A DNA stretch of 64,000 bases, taken from the NCBI RefSeq assembly GCF_017254845.1, contig NZ_JAFKCU010000001.1, forward strand, positions 1,013,048-1,077,047. The letters run 5' to 3'. Positions within the stretch are counted from its first letter, which is position 1; each line of letters starts with the position of its first letter. Under the pieces are notes generated by a model. The model had not been told where the DNA came from. It did not search any database and saw only the letters and a list, made by a program, of their open reading frames with translations. The translations under genes were made by a program, and so were the position numbers. Below are positions 16,429 to 24,525 of the stretch, in pieces. Source of the DNA: Algoriphagus pacificus. GTDB taxonomy: Bacteria; Bacteroidota; Bacteroidia; Cytophagales; Cyclobacteriaceae.

Positions 16429-17313
16429 TTAAGATACTTTGATGAAAGATCGGGATTGAATTTCAGAACCAGGCTGAAACATTTCAATTTTCATCTTTCC
16501 ATCGGTTTGGAAAATTATTCTTCGGTAAGATCCATCATGTACTCCCGGGTATTCGAAAGTATTGTCTCCCAAATAATCGTAGGCGGTCCCGAAGACTTCA
16601 TTTTTTATCCAGAGTCTTCCCTCCTTTTGGAATAGTTCAACCTTCTGATCAGATCCATCTTCTGCCTTATATGAACCGATTAGCTTTTCCAAAGAAGCTT
16701 TTTCCATCCCTAATTTCTTTGAAAGACCCACGTTAAAAGTGACGGTATTCCCATTTTTGCCATCAGAAGTAACTTTCAAAACTCTGTTTTTTGCTGCCTC
16801 ATTGGAAGCCCAAGGGTCTTTCTGCACATTTTCATCTCCGGAAAAATATAGTTGCGTTACCAAAGTTTGATAGCCTCCAGCTGTCACCATCATGTGAAAA
16901 TGCGCTGGACGAATCAATCCTCCTCCGGCATCATATGGAACCGGTAAGATGGTATCAAATGAATATTGTCCTTTGGCATCCGTCATGACTGTCCCCCTGT
17001 AATTATAGGCAGGAGTAGAATTGTCATACAAACCTTCCTCATCGCAATGCCAAAGTTCTACTTTTGCATTAGCATAGGGAGTGGCACAATCATCATTTAT
17101 GATAAGTCCAGTCAGATGAATTGGCTTACCCTTATTACCGGCAACGTTGAGGTTGCTTCTCATCGGGCTATCAGGTCTATAAAATGGTCCTAAAATATCC
17201 GTAGTGGTTTCACAGTCTCCGACAAACTTTTTTCCATCAAATCGAATAAATCCGAATGAGCTGACAGCAACCACACTGAGGGCAGAAGCTTCAATAAATT
17301 TTCTTCGTTTCAT
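16429..17313 (-). CDS. Tat-exported intradiol ring-cleavage dioxygenase with extra C-terminal domain
   Basis: 294 residues. The start MKRRKFIEASALSVVAVSSFG is a twin-arginine signal. Residues about 35-200 form an intradiol dioxygenase domain with all four iron(III) ligands in place by comparison with catechol 1,2-dioxygenase: Tyr96 (WHCDEEGLY), Tyr127 (TILPVPY), His138 and His140 (RPAHFH). The reaction should be oxygenolytic cleavage of a catechol-like ring; the substrate is unknown. After the beta-sandwich comes an additional ~85-residue domain (LIGSYKAEDGSDQKVELFQ to the end) resembling DUF3471/lipocalin-like C-terminal modules. Tat export fits a protein that folds with iron in the cytoplasm. 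11 bases follow the upstream membrane-protein stop. Confidence 0.87.
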   Translation of the reverse strand: MKRRKFIEASALSVVAVSSFGFIRFDGKKFVGDCETTTDILGPFYRPDSPMRSNLNVAGNKGKPIHLTGLIINDDCATPYANAKVELWHCDEEGLYDNSTPAYNYRGTVMTDAKGQYSFDTILPVPYDAGGGLIRPAHFHMMVTAGGYQTLVTQLYFSGDENVQKDPWASNEAAKNRVLKVTSDGKNGNTVTFNVGLSKKLGMEKASLEKLIGSYKAEDGSDQKVELFQKEGRLWIKNEVFGTAYDYLGDNTFEYPGVHDGSYRRIIFQTDGKMKIEMFQPGSEIQSRSFIKVS

Positions 17314-17324
17314 TTTACTTGGGG

Positions 17325-18089
17325 TTAAGTCAAAAGAAAGTTGGCCAGATTAGAATAAGGTTCTGTCTTCTGAATGAATGTGTAAAAGAGTTGAAATAGG
17401 ATATAAAAGCCCAATGCAAAGGATATAGGCCAAATGTTTCTTCCTTTTCTGATATCCACAATCAAAAGGAAAAACAGAATGAGGTCAATTAGAAAAAAGG
17501 AAGCATACTCAATAGGAATTCCAGGAAGAATATGGGGCAATTCAAAAAGAAAAAACAAAATTCTATCTAAAGTAGGCCCCATAAATGTCAAGACAGCTGC
17601 TATCATAAATCGGGCATGAATAGCCGGTGATTTTTTATAGAGTATAGCCAGACCATAGAAGGTTCCTAACCATATCAGATAAACAAATCCGATTGCTTGA
17701 TAGGAAGCCAGTAATGAAAGTCCTTCTTCCATGGTCATAGACTCATTGCCTATTGCAATATTTTCAGTAAGTGAAGCAAGCTGAGTTTGGTAACTAAACC
17801 GCATCATTAAAAAAGATGTAAAAATCACTACCGGTAGAACTAGATAACTGAGTTTGCCAAGGGTCCTGTGAAGTGCAAATTTCTTATTCCGGATAAGAAA
17901 GGGCTGCGAAATAGCCAAAACCATCCAAAGGCTCATGAAACCAAAATGAATATGAGTGACACTTGGGAATGAGTCAGTGAGTTTGGAAAAATAGGTGACA
18001 TAAAAGCCTCCAAATACTCCCAATACAAATAATAATGTCCAATAACCCATAGAGGGATAAATGGAACTGATGGGCTGTTTGACTTGCAT
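17325..18089 (-). CDS. Membrane protein with about seven spans, unknown function
   Basis: 254 residues from the ATG at 18089; a TTG two codons upstream is also open. Seven hydrophobic segments can be read, starting YWTLLFVLGVFGGFYVTYF. The second is preceded by THIHFGFMSLWM, and KFALHRTLGKLSYLVLP follows the third. The paired His residues (HIH, LHR) at membrane borders recall haem-b or quinone-binding membrane proteins of the DUF2306 type, but I cannot assign a family firmly. First gene of the unit with the intradiol dioxygenase. The His-containing spans may suggest an electron-transfer role, which is an inference. Confidence 0.65.
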   Translation of the reverse strand: MQVKQPISSIYPSMGYWTLLFVLGVFGGFYVTYFSKLTDSFPSVTHIHFGFMSLWMVLAISQPFLIRNKKFALHRTLGKLSYLVLPVVIFTSFLMMRFSYQTQLASLTENIAIGNESMTMEEGLSLLASYQAIGFVYLIWLGTFYGLAILYKKSPAIHARFMIAAVLTFMGPTLDRILFFLFELPHILPGIPIEYASFFLIDLILFFLLIVDIRKGRNIWPISFALGFYILFQLFYTFIQKTEPYSNLANFLLT

Positions 18090-18318
18090 AGTCAAAAATT
18101 GAAATGTAAGTAATCCGTTTTTTTCGGATTGAAAATGTAGTTGTGGCCTAGTTAAATGCTATAAAAATTATCTTATACAATTGGGATCAAAAGTACTTTT
18201 ACCCGGTATAATCGGACTTAATATACTAAAAAATGCAATTGATATTTAAATAGTGCAAAATTTTGATCTTGAAAAGTTAAATTTCAAAAAATAGGACAGT
18301 CCTTTCAGGACGGAAATT

Positions 18319-18420
18319 CTACTTTTTCTTTTTCTCTGAGAAATACCTAAAAATTAATCGTACACCTAGCCTGGCAACTAAAATCACTGCAATTAACAGT
18401 ACAATATTTAATGGATCCAA
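18319..18420 (-). CDS. Candidate 33-aa single-span membrane microprotein
   Basis: A frame of 33 codons starting at TTG (18420) and ending at TAG (18319). It begins MDPLNIVLLIAVILVARLG, continues VRLIFRYFSE and ends in four Lys before the stop. It has one membrane helix and a strongly basic tail, an arrangement typical of small bacterial membrane proteins. No ATG is available in frame: a TGA stands five codons before the TTG. The spacing from an 11-base inverted repeat upstream (18434-18480) is short. The amino-acid pattern is too regular for junk, but start codon and expression are unproven. Unknown function. Confidence 0.42.
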   Translation of the reverse strand: MDPLNIVLLIAVILVARLGVRLIFRYFSEKKKK

Positions 18421-18433
18421 TTTGGGGTTTTTA

Positions 18434-18480
18434 AATGGTCAATAAATTCAACTAATAAAAGCATAAAGATATTGACCATT
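18434..18480. repeat. 11-base perfect inverted repeat
   Basis: AATGGTCAATA (18434-18444) and TATTGACCATT (18470-18480) are perfect inverted copies separated by 25 bases. It lies between the methyltransferase remnant and the start of the candidate microprotein gene, where an operator or an RNA stem of the leader could sit. No T-run follows, so a terminator is unlikely. Confidence 0.45.
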
Positions 18481-18504
18481 CCTTAGACCTCGATACCATT
18501 TTGC

Positions 18505-18744
18505 TTATTTGTATGCAATGGCTGCGCTGGCCGGTCCGGCAAGTGGTAGCATTTCGCAAAATTTAAAACCTGTAGATTTTGCCCATTTTTTAAAATCATC
18601 AAAAGTATAATCAAATCCCCCTTGCGTTTCAATCAGCATGTTTAGACTCATCATCATGCCAAAGAGGTTTTCTTTTCTGTCATTGTCGATAATATTTTTT
18701 ATCGCCACAAAAGCACCTCCTTCAGGTAAAGCATCAAACTGATC
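18505..18744 (-). pseudogene. C-terminal remnant of an O-methyltransferase-like protein
   Basis: On the minus strand an open stretch from just after a TGA (18747-18745) to the stop at 18505 encodes DQFDALPEGGAFVAIKNIID, then MMSLNMLIETQGGFDYTFDDF, WAKSTGFK and ends PLAGPASAAIAYK. This is the end of a class I SAM-dependent methyltransferase of the O-methyltransferase type (the strand after the LPEGG loop and the final beta hairpin). The SAM-binding part is absent. A GTG at 18708 could start a 67-residue product, but GGAGGT before it only encodes the family's EGG loop. I judge it a decayed gene. Confidence 0.72.
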
Positions 18745-18785
18745 TCATTTACGAACTGATCTTACCAAAAAAATATTTCAAAAAA

Positions 18786-20555
18786 TTATAGCCAGAATTT
18801 ATCTTCTACCGGAAGGTTCTCAATATAATCCATCGTTTGATTGTAGCCTTTTTGTTGAATTTGCCTCCATTTTTTATCGTCCATAAATCCAAATCCTTTC
18901 AGGTTCAACTCAAAATAATGGGAAACCTTTGATTTGGTGGACTCCTGTTTTTGAAGACTATTTAGGGTCAGTGAATTGATCATAATAGATGCTATTCCCG
19001 GAAGCCTATACTTTCTTTTTCCTGTGAGTTTATCCCAAAGCAAGGTCCAAGAAGCGGGGGATTCTGTGAATTCAACTTTCCTATCTGGCAGACCTGAAAG
19101 AGAAACTGCGATGATATTTGCGACTGGATAGCGATACATCGGTTCTATAGGTAGGTTATCCATTACCGCACCGTCCACATGGAGGTATTTGTCAATCACT
19201 ACGGGAGGAAAAATTCCAGGAATCGCCATGCTGGCCATCACCTGTTTCCACATTAAACCCGTTGTATGAATTTTTGGGCTCGCTTTGGAGAAATTCGTAG
19301 AAACGCAATATGAATTGATCCAAAGGTCTTCCAAGTGAGAATCACCATAGATGTCCTTTAAAAATTTCTTGACTTTTTTGCCGGTCATGATAGATAGCAA
19401 GGGTAGGGCAAAATCATTGGAAGTAAGTTTCCGCTTTACAGAATCTTCACTGATCTCCTGTATTCTTTTTGATTCAAAGTCCACATAACTCATTGAGATC
19501 CCATAAATGGCTCCAGCTGAGGTTCCGCCGAGGAAATCAATTTCAATCCCTTCTTCCAATAAAGCCCTTACCACTCCCAAATGGGCATATCCTTTGGCAC
19601 CGCCTCCTCCTAATACAATTCCCACAGCCTGATTGGATAGAATGCGACAAAACCTTCGCACATCAGCCTGATTGTTTTGACGGATATGGATATGAAGATT
19701 GATTTCTCGGTTATTTAGCCATTTAGCCGTGTTTTTTGGTCGATCCGCATTTTCCCTATGAAGCAATAACAGATATACTTTCTTGTTTAGAATGTTATGG
19801 GTGTATAGATTCAAATCTTCCTCAATCTGGTAGAGCGAAGGTTCGGCATCAAATTCTGTCGCGACAATAACCAAATCCGCATATACTAAGCATTGGTGTG
19901 ACCAGTCTTTATTTTCTTGATCACAGACTAGGATATTCAATCCTTCATGCTGCTCCAAACTATCAAATAGCTCCTGATCATTTTGATGGTCTCCAGAGGT
20001 ATGATCATAGATTTGAATGGGAGTATTTTTTTCTGAAAAATACTTTTCCATATCCACCGTCCATGGACTGAGATCATTATCTGGTTGGAGATTGATGATG
20101 GCTATATTTTTTGGAGGGGTACTTTTGTTTTGCTGAAATGTATTCCTCCTCAATCTTTGAATGACAAAATTCGTCAGGGAAGTAGCCAGAGCCGGATTTT
20201 TACCTACGAGTATCTGGTATTCTGCCTGATTGAATTCCAAGACCACTGATTTTCTAATGGCTAAAACCGATGCCATCCTAGGTTCATTGGTAAAGAGTGC
20301 AAACTCGCCCACGGGTTCTCCTTCTCCAATATCTCCAAGAATTCTATATTCTCCCTCAGACTCAATCAGGGCACGAAGTCTTCCAGATAAGACTATATAA
20401 AGGACATTTTCACGCTCCCCTTGATGGAATAAATAATCCCCCGTTTGAAGTTCAATCTGTCGACCGATTTTAAAAATTTGCTCTAAGGTGTGATCATCAA
20501 TTCCACCAAAAAGCTTGTGAAAAAGCTGTTTTTGATGCGTTTTGTAAGCTTGCAT
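18786..20555 (-). CDS. Patatin-like phospholipase with N-terminal cyclic-nucleotide-binding domain
   Basis: 589 residues. Residues about 10-135 are a cyclic nucleotide-binding fold (GDYLFHQGERENVLYIVLSGRL, then GEPVGEFALFTNEPRMASVLA, the phosphate-binding cassette region). Residues about 150-300 are a linker resembling the Rossmann-like segment of NTE/YchK-type proteins. Residues about 310-500 are the patatin domain: oxyanion loop GGGGAKG (316-322), nucleophile Ser346 in GTSAG and the Asp of HVDGAVMDNLP. The pair Ser/Asp is the catalytic dyad of a lipid acyl hydrolase. The architecture suggests lipase activity gated by a nucleotide ligand. An adenylate cyclase gene lies at 62.8 kb of this window, but no direct link is shown. 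Confidence 0.92.
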   Translation of the reverse strand: MQAYKTHQKQLFHKLFGGIDDHTLEQIFKIGRQIELQTGDYLFHQGERENVLYIVLSGRLRALIESEGEYRILGDIGEGEPVGEFALFTNEPRMASVLAIRKSVVLEFNQAEYQILVGKNPALATSLTNFVIQRLRRNTFQQNKSTPPKNIAIINLQPDNDLSPWTVDMEKYFSEKNTPIQIYDHTSGDHQNDQELFDSLEQHEGLNILVCDQENKDWSHQCLVYADLVIVATEFDAEPSLYQIEEDLNLYTHNILNKKVYLLLLHRENADRPKNTAKWLNNREINLHIHIRQNNQADVRRFCRILSNQAVGIVLGGGGAKGYAHLGVVRALLEEGIEIDFLGGTSAGAIYGISMSYVDFESKRIQEISEDSVKRKLTSNDFALPLLSIMTGKKVKKFLKDIYGDSHLEDLWINSYCVSTNFSKASPKIHTTGLMWKQVMASMAIPGIFPPVVIDKYLHVDGAVMDNLPIEPMYRYPVANIIAVSLSGLPDRKVEFTESPASWTLLWDKLTGKRKYRLPGIASIMINSLTLNSLQKQESTKSKVSHYFELNLKGFGFMDDKKWRQIQQKGYNQTMDYIENLPVEDKFWL

Positions 20556-20744
20556 AAAGTTATTCTTGGGTTTAGAAAATTGAAAAATATTATACTCCTA
20601 AGTAAGGGTGTGCTTATTGGAATATGTTGAAATTTAAGCCTTTCTCTTGAAAACTTAAACTTATCTTAAATTCTAAATAATATTATAGAAATCAAAAAGA
20701 AGTTAGTTTAAAGAGCTGTTTGAACCTTTGAACGGGAAATTTAA

Positions 20745-21161
20745 TTAGCGGTCTTTTTTCCGAATCATAAATTTCAAACCACTCCATTGCTCGTCGATAG
20801 CAGCTACTTTGACATCAACGAGACCGGTGGATAAACCATAATTCATGATTTGGTATTTATCTACTCTGGTCTGAATTCCAGATGTCTTTTTTGGCCAACT
20901 GATCCAAATTGCACCATTCTTTTTAAGATGCTTTGAGGCATGAACAAAGGAAATTTCCAATTCCTCCTCATCCAATACAAATGCATGAATTAAATCTGCT
21001 TCGGGAGAAAAAGGCTGATGTAATTCAAGTTTAAAATTGGTAGGTAGGTCGCTGAAGAAATCTGAATAAGGCTTTGGGTTAAATAAAACCTGAACGAGGA
21101 AACCCTCCTTGATTCCTAATTTTTTTGCCAAAGGTGTACCCGAATATCCATAGGATTCCAT
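20745..21161 (-). CDS. DUF3052-type protein
   Basis: 138 residues when begun at the ATG at 21161 (MESYGYSGTPLAKKLGIKEG). The upstream start at 21200 would add 13 residues overlapping the preceding gene and lacks similarity. The family signature SGTPLAKKLGIKEG is present at the N-terminus, with ADLIHAFVLDEEELE and GAIWISWPKKTSG further on; the latter resembles a strand-loop of a degenerate SAM-methyltransferase-like fold. Cytoplasmic, function unknown. The start lies 4 bases after the P1 peptidase stop, so the two are probably co-transcribed. Confidence 0.78.
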   Translation of the reverse strand: MESYGYSGTPLAKKLGIKEGFLVQVLFNPKPYSDFFSDLPTNFKLELHQPFSPEADLIHAFVLDEEELEISFVHASKHLKKNGAIWISWPKKTSGIQTRVDKYQIMNYGLSTGLVDVKVAAIDEQWSGLKFMIRKKDR

Positions 21162-21165
21162 CTTA

Positions 21166-22284
21166 CTATTTGTTCTTGACCCATTCCAAGACCTGACCAA
21201 CAGGTAATTTCTCTACCTGATGCTGATCTTTCCCTTTCATACTTTCAGCAGCAAAAAGAGAATTGATAATAGCCTCTTCTGTCGCTTCGATCACCGCCAT
21301 AAAAAGAGGAGTCATGTCATCATTTCGGAGGTATGCGGCCTCTTCAAGTTTACCGGATGGCATTGAATAAGGAATTCTCAAACCTTCAGCGGTGCTGAAA
21401 GCAATCACATAATCACCAGAACCATTAGAGGCGATACCTCCGGTTTTTGCCAAACCCATCATCGCTCTTTTTGCCATTCGTTCAAGATTTCTATCCAGAA
21501 CTGGAGCGTCTGTTGCCACCACAATCATGCAGCTGCCATCTGATTTTTCTAAGGCATCTTTGAAAGGGTATTTTCCTAATTTTTCTCCGACAGGAACTCC
21601 GGCAATTTGCAGATTCCCGCCAAAGTTTGTCTGTACGATCACTCCAACAGTGTAGCCACCCAAGCTTTCAGGAAGTTTTCGTGAGGAAGTGCCGATGCCA
21701 CCTTTCCATCCAAAACAAACGGTGCCTGTTCCAGCTCCCACATTCCCTTCTGCTATTGCACCTGATGCTGCCGATTGGATGGCTTTTATGACCTCATCTG
21801 AACTGATGTGCATGCCTCGAATATCATTCAGGTATCCATCGTTTGTTTCACCCACCACTGCATTCACAGATTGCACATTTTCGTTTCCTGCCTGAGATAA
21901 ACTGTATTTCACGACTCCCTCAATACCCGCTGCGACACTAAGCGTATTGGTCAAAATGATGGGTGTTTCGATATTACCTAGTTCCATGACTTGAGTAGTT
22001 CCAGCTAATTTCCCAAATCCATTTCCCACATAAACTGCCGCAGGAACTTTCTGCTGAAAGATATTCCCTCCGTGAGGGAGAATTGCTGTCACTCCAGTCC
22101 TGATGTTTTCTCCTTGGATTTTTGTGAAATGACCTACTTTGACGCCTGGCACATCGGTTATGGCATTCAAAGAACCTGTAGGCAAAATACCAAAGTGGAC
22201 TGCGGCCTCTCTGGGCCTGGTTTGAGCCAGGGAAGTAGTCATAACAATAAGAATTAGGAGAAAAGTAGAGGCAAAGTGTTTCAT
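21166..22284 (-). CDS. P1 family (DmpA-type) aminopeptidase
   Basis: 372 residues. A signal peptide (about 1-21, SLAQ) precedes an Ntn-fold peptidase of the DmpA/L-aminopeptidase D-esterase family. Self-cleavage is expected between Gly250 and Ser251 in GSCMIVVATDAP, which frees Ser251 as the nucleophile, matching the Gly-Ser junction of DmpA. Further family motifs are AITDVPGVKVGH, TGVTAILPHGGN and VGAGTGTVCFGWKGGIGTSS. It should remove N-terminal residues from short or D-/beta-amino peptides outside the cytoplasm. Length is typical. Downstream comes the DUF3052 gene after 4 bases. Confidence 0.93.
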   Translation of the reverse strand: MKHFASTFLLILIVMTTSLAQTRPREAAVHFGILPTGSLNAITDVPGVKVGHFTKIQGENIRTGVTAILPHGGNIFQQKVPAAVYVGNGFGKLAGTTQVMELGNIETPIILTNTLSVAAGIEGVVKYSLSQAGNENVQSVNAVVGETNDGYLNDIRGMHISSDEVIKAIQSAASGAIAEGNVGAGTGTVCFGWKGGIGTSSRKLPESLGGYTVGVIVQTNFGGNLQIAGVPVGEKLGKYPFKDALEKSDGSCMIVVATDAPVLDRNLERMAKRAMMGLAKTGGIASNGSGDYVIAFSTAEGLRIPYSMPSGKLEEAAYLRNDDMTPLFMAVIEATEEAIINSLFAAESMKGKDQHQVEKLPVGQVLEWVKNK

Positions 22285-22347
22285 GTGGCTAAGTCTAATT
22301 TAAAGATTGGATAGTTCACATTTAAATTAAGCTTAAGTTTTTGAGAC

Positions 22348-22383
22348 AAAAAAAGAAAAGGCCCGGCATGGCCAGACCTTTAA
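22348..22383 (-). terminator. Rho-independent terminator after the 22.4-23.5 kb gene
   Basis: On the minus strand AAGGTCTGGC and GCCGGGCCTT form a 10-bp stem with two G-U pairs around the loop CAT, followed by TTCTTTTTTT. It separates the secreted-protein gene from the P1 peptidase gene. Confidence 0.8.
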
Positions 22384-22415
22384 GTTTCGAACTCTACAGA
22401 TTTCAAATGGATTTA

Positions 22416-23468
22416 CTACTGTTTCGTCATTTCAAGGAAATTATTCAATCCAGTATCAATCAGATCTTTCATTGCTCCAGATGCGGCATTGACATAGGCA
22501 TCGTGATCACATTCAGCATAGTGTGAGGCAACTGTTTTTTGATCTCCGGAGGTCATAACCAATTGGGTATAGCCGGTTTTTGAAAACATATCGGATTGAG
22601 CTTGGGTAGTTTCTACAATCTTTTTGTCTTTGAAGACACCTTCAAATGAAAATGCTTTTTTAGGTTCGACTTTAGCGTGGAATAAAGGATTGTTTCCAAT
22701 ATCCAAACCAGAAACAAATCGTACTTGCGAAAGTAAATTTGGACCACTTCCTACTAATGATTTTTTGTTCTCACTTGGGTCAACAATCGGATCTATTCGA
22801 TAATCAATTTTAGCTTTTACGGAAGTGGAATTGGTCCAAGTGGAAGCATCCGCATCCAAAGTGACGAATGGAAATACAAAATTTACTTCGGCAATGAAGA
22901 CCTCACCCAAAGATTTGGATAATTTAGGTGTTGGGTCTAGAAAACTTCCACCTGATTTTTGTTTTCCGCTATTGGTTATTGTTTTGACCAGATATTCAAA
23001 TCCGGTTGGGGTAACCATTACATAGCCAGGAGCTTGGGCATCTGATGAAGCTCCACCTTTGATTTTTGTCCATCCCTCAAAATATTCATTCTTACTTGCC
23101 TCATCAGCAGACATAATTTCAAAACCTTGACTTTTCAGTTGGTCCAAGAATGAAGCGTAAGCATCATCGATCATTTTCTGGAAATCATCCACGTCCACCC
23201 CAGAAATTTGGACTCCCATGCTGGTAGAGGTTCCGGATGTGAAAGTGGTGCGGTTTGCTCTTTCATTTTTGGAACCAGAGGTTTTTGCAGAAGCCTCTTC
23301 AAATACTTCAAATAGTGCATTGAAGCTTCGAATAAAGACTTTCTTTGGTGCTTTAGAACCTTGCTTCTTTTTTTCATAACTGGTGATCTTGATGTCTTTT
23401 TCAGACAATACCGAGTTTGGTACAAACCCTACAAATAGAAGTAATAATACGAGTAGTAAACTTTTCAT
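22416..23468 (-). CDS. Secreted protein of unknown function
   Basis: 350 residues from the ATG at 23468, which gives the signal peptide MKSLLLVLLLLFVGFVPNSV; an earlier ATG at 23543 adds 25 residues that would hide it. The mature protein starts with a basic stretch (ITSYEKKKQGSKAPKKVFIRSF), then VGVD-like strands, VDDFQKMIDDAYASFLDQLKSQGFEIMSADEA and a beta-rich C-terminal half with VNFVFPFVTLDADASTW and KAKIDYRIDPIVDPSE. It resembles no family I can name. The segments on a ~25-residue helix followed by short strands suggest a periplasmic lipid- or cell-wall-related fold, but this is speculation. A strong terminator follows. Confidence 0.7.
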   Translation of the reverse strand: MKSLLLVLLLLFVGFVPNSVLSEKDIKITSYEKKKQGSKAPKKVFIRSFNALFEVFEEASAKTSGSKNERANRTTFTSGTSTSMGVQISGVDVDDFQKMIDDAYASFLDQLKSQGFEIMSADEASKNEYFEGWTKIKGGASSDAQAPGYVMVTPTGFEYLVKTITNSGKQKSGGSFLDPTPKLSKSLGEVFIAEVNFVFPFVTLDADASTWTNSTSVKAKIDYRIDPIVDPSENKKSLVGSGPNLLSQVRFVSGLDIGNNPLFHAKVEPKKAFSFEGVFKDKKIVETTQAQSDMFSKTGYTQLVMTSGDQKTVASHYAECDHDAYVNAASGAMKDLIDTGLNNFLEMTKQ

Positions 23469-23860
23469 GATGTTAGATATTTTGTCTCCAAATTTGATTG
23501 GAGGACAGCTAAGATCATATAAGGCAAATGCCTTATTTAGCATTCTGAGAAGGTTTTCCTCTAGTTTTGCTTGTATTTTAGAGTTCTCTTGACTTCGGAT
23601 TAAAGAAAAATAAACTTCGACTAAAATTCTAAAAAAGCCTGATTTTTAAAAGGGATTTTGATAATCTTGAGTATGTTTATCAGAGACTTACATGAAGTTT
23701 CTAATGGTCAGAAAATTTAGAGTAATTAGGAAATTGTGACAAACAATAGCTTTTGAGAAGGTCATGATAAAGTTTCATGAAAATTCACCTAAATTTTCAA
23801 TTTTCATATTTCAAATTTTTCAATTTAACTATCTTCAAAGCCTAAAGTAATTCTGAAGTC
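23469..23860. other. Divergent intergenic region, AT-rich
   Basis: A 392-base region between the secreted-protein gene and nth, which diverge. It is AT-rich, with repeated AAATTTTCAATTTT words at about 23785-23825. No open frame of note, no terminator and no clear TTTG/TAnnTTTG pair is seen; it presumably holds both promoters. Confidence 0.5.
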
Positions 23861-24523
23861 ATGCTGAAAAAAGAACGATACGAAGCTTTCATTAATCACT
23901 TCTCTGAAAATATGCCTGTGGCAGAAACAGAGCTTCAGTATGAAAATCCTTTTCAGTTACTTGTTGCAGTTGTTTTGTCTGCTCAGTGTACCGACAAGCG
24001 GATCAACATGGTTACCCCAGCACTTTTTAAGAATTTCCCAGGTCCAGAGTATTTGGCAGCTTCAAATTTTGATGAATTATTTCCTTATATCCGTTCGGTC
24101 TCCTATCCAAATAACAAAACAAAACACCTGCTTGGGCTTGGTAAAATGCTTATGGAGGACTTCGGAGGAGAAGTGCCAGCTACTGTCGCCGAACTTGTGA
24201 AACTTCCCGGAGTAGGTAGGAAAACTGCCAATGTAATTACCTCTGTGGTCTGGAATCAGCCCAATATGGCCGTAGATACCCATGTTTTTCGTGTGTCAAA
24301 ACGTCTGGGTTTAGTTTCCCAAACTGCTAAAACGCCTTTGGAAGTTGAGAAACAACTTATCAGACACATCCCGAAAGAATATGTGCATGTTGCGCATCAT
24401 TGGTTGATTTTACACGGCCGCTATACCTGTTTGGCAAGAAAACCAAAATGTGAGGAATGCTCCATCACCCATATTTGCCGCTATTTTGAAAAGAATTATG
24501 GCAAAACTACACAAGCTCAATAA
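23861..24523 (+). CDS. nth: Endonuclease III
   Basis: 220 residues. A bifunctional DNA glycosylase/AP lyase of base excision repair that removes oxidised pyrimidines. The helix-hairpin-helix LPGVGRKTANVI carries the catalytic Lys121, and Asp139 lies in VDTHVFRVS; both match the E. coli positions to within one residue. Four cysteines in the pattern C-x6-C-x2-C-x5-C (CLARKPKCEECSITHIC) near the C-terminus bind the [4Fe-4S] cluster. Length is normal. Cytoplasmic. It lies only 2 bases before the asnB-type gene, so it heads the polysaccharide operon, an uncommon arrangement. Confidence 0.97.
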   Translation: MLKKERYEAFINHFSENMPVAETELQYENPFQLLVAVVLSAQCTDKRINMVTPALFKNFPGPEYLAASNFDELFPYIRSVSYPNNKTKHLLGLGKMLMEDFGGEVPATVAELVKLPGVGRKTANVITSVVWNQPNMAVDTHVFRVSKRLGLVSQTAKTPLEVEKQLIRHIPKEYVHVAHHWLILHGRYTCLARKPKCEECSITHICRYFEKNYGKTTQAQ

Positions 24524-24525
24524 GT

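Noticed and set aside
18710-18720. GGAGGT as a ribosome binding site for a 67-aa gene
   Set aside because: Bacteroidota rarely use such sites, and here it encodes the EGG loop of the broken methyltransferase.
20745-21200. Longer start of the DUF3052 gene at 21200
   Set aside because: The added 13 residues overlap the preceding gene and lack the family's start; the ATG at 21161 begins just before SGTPLAKKLG.
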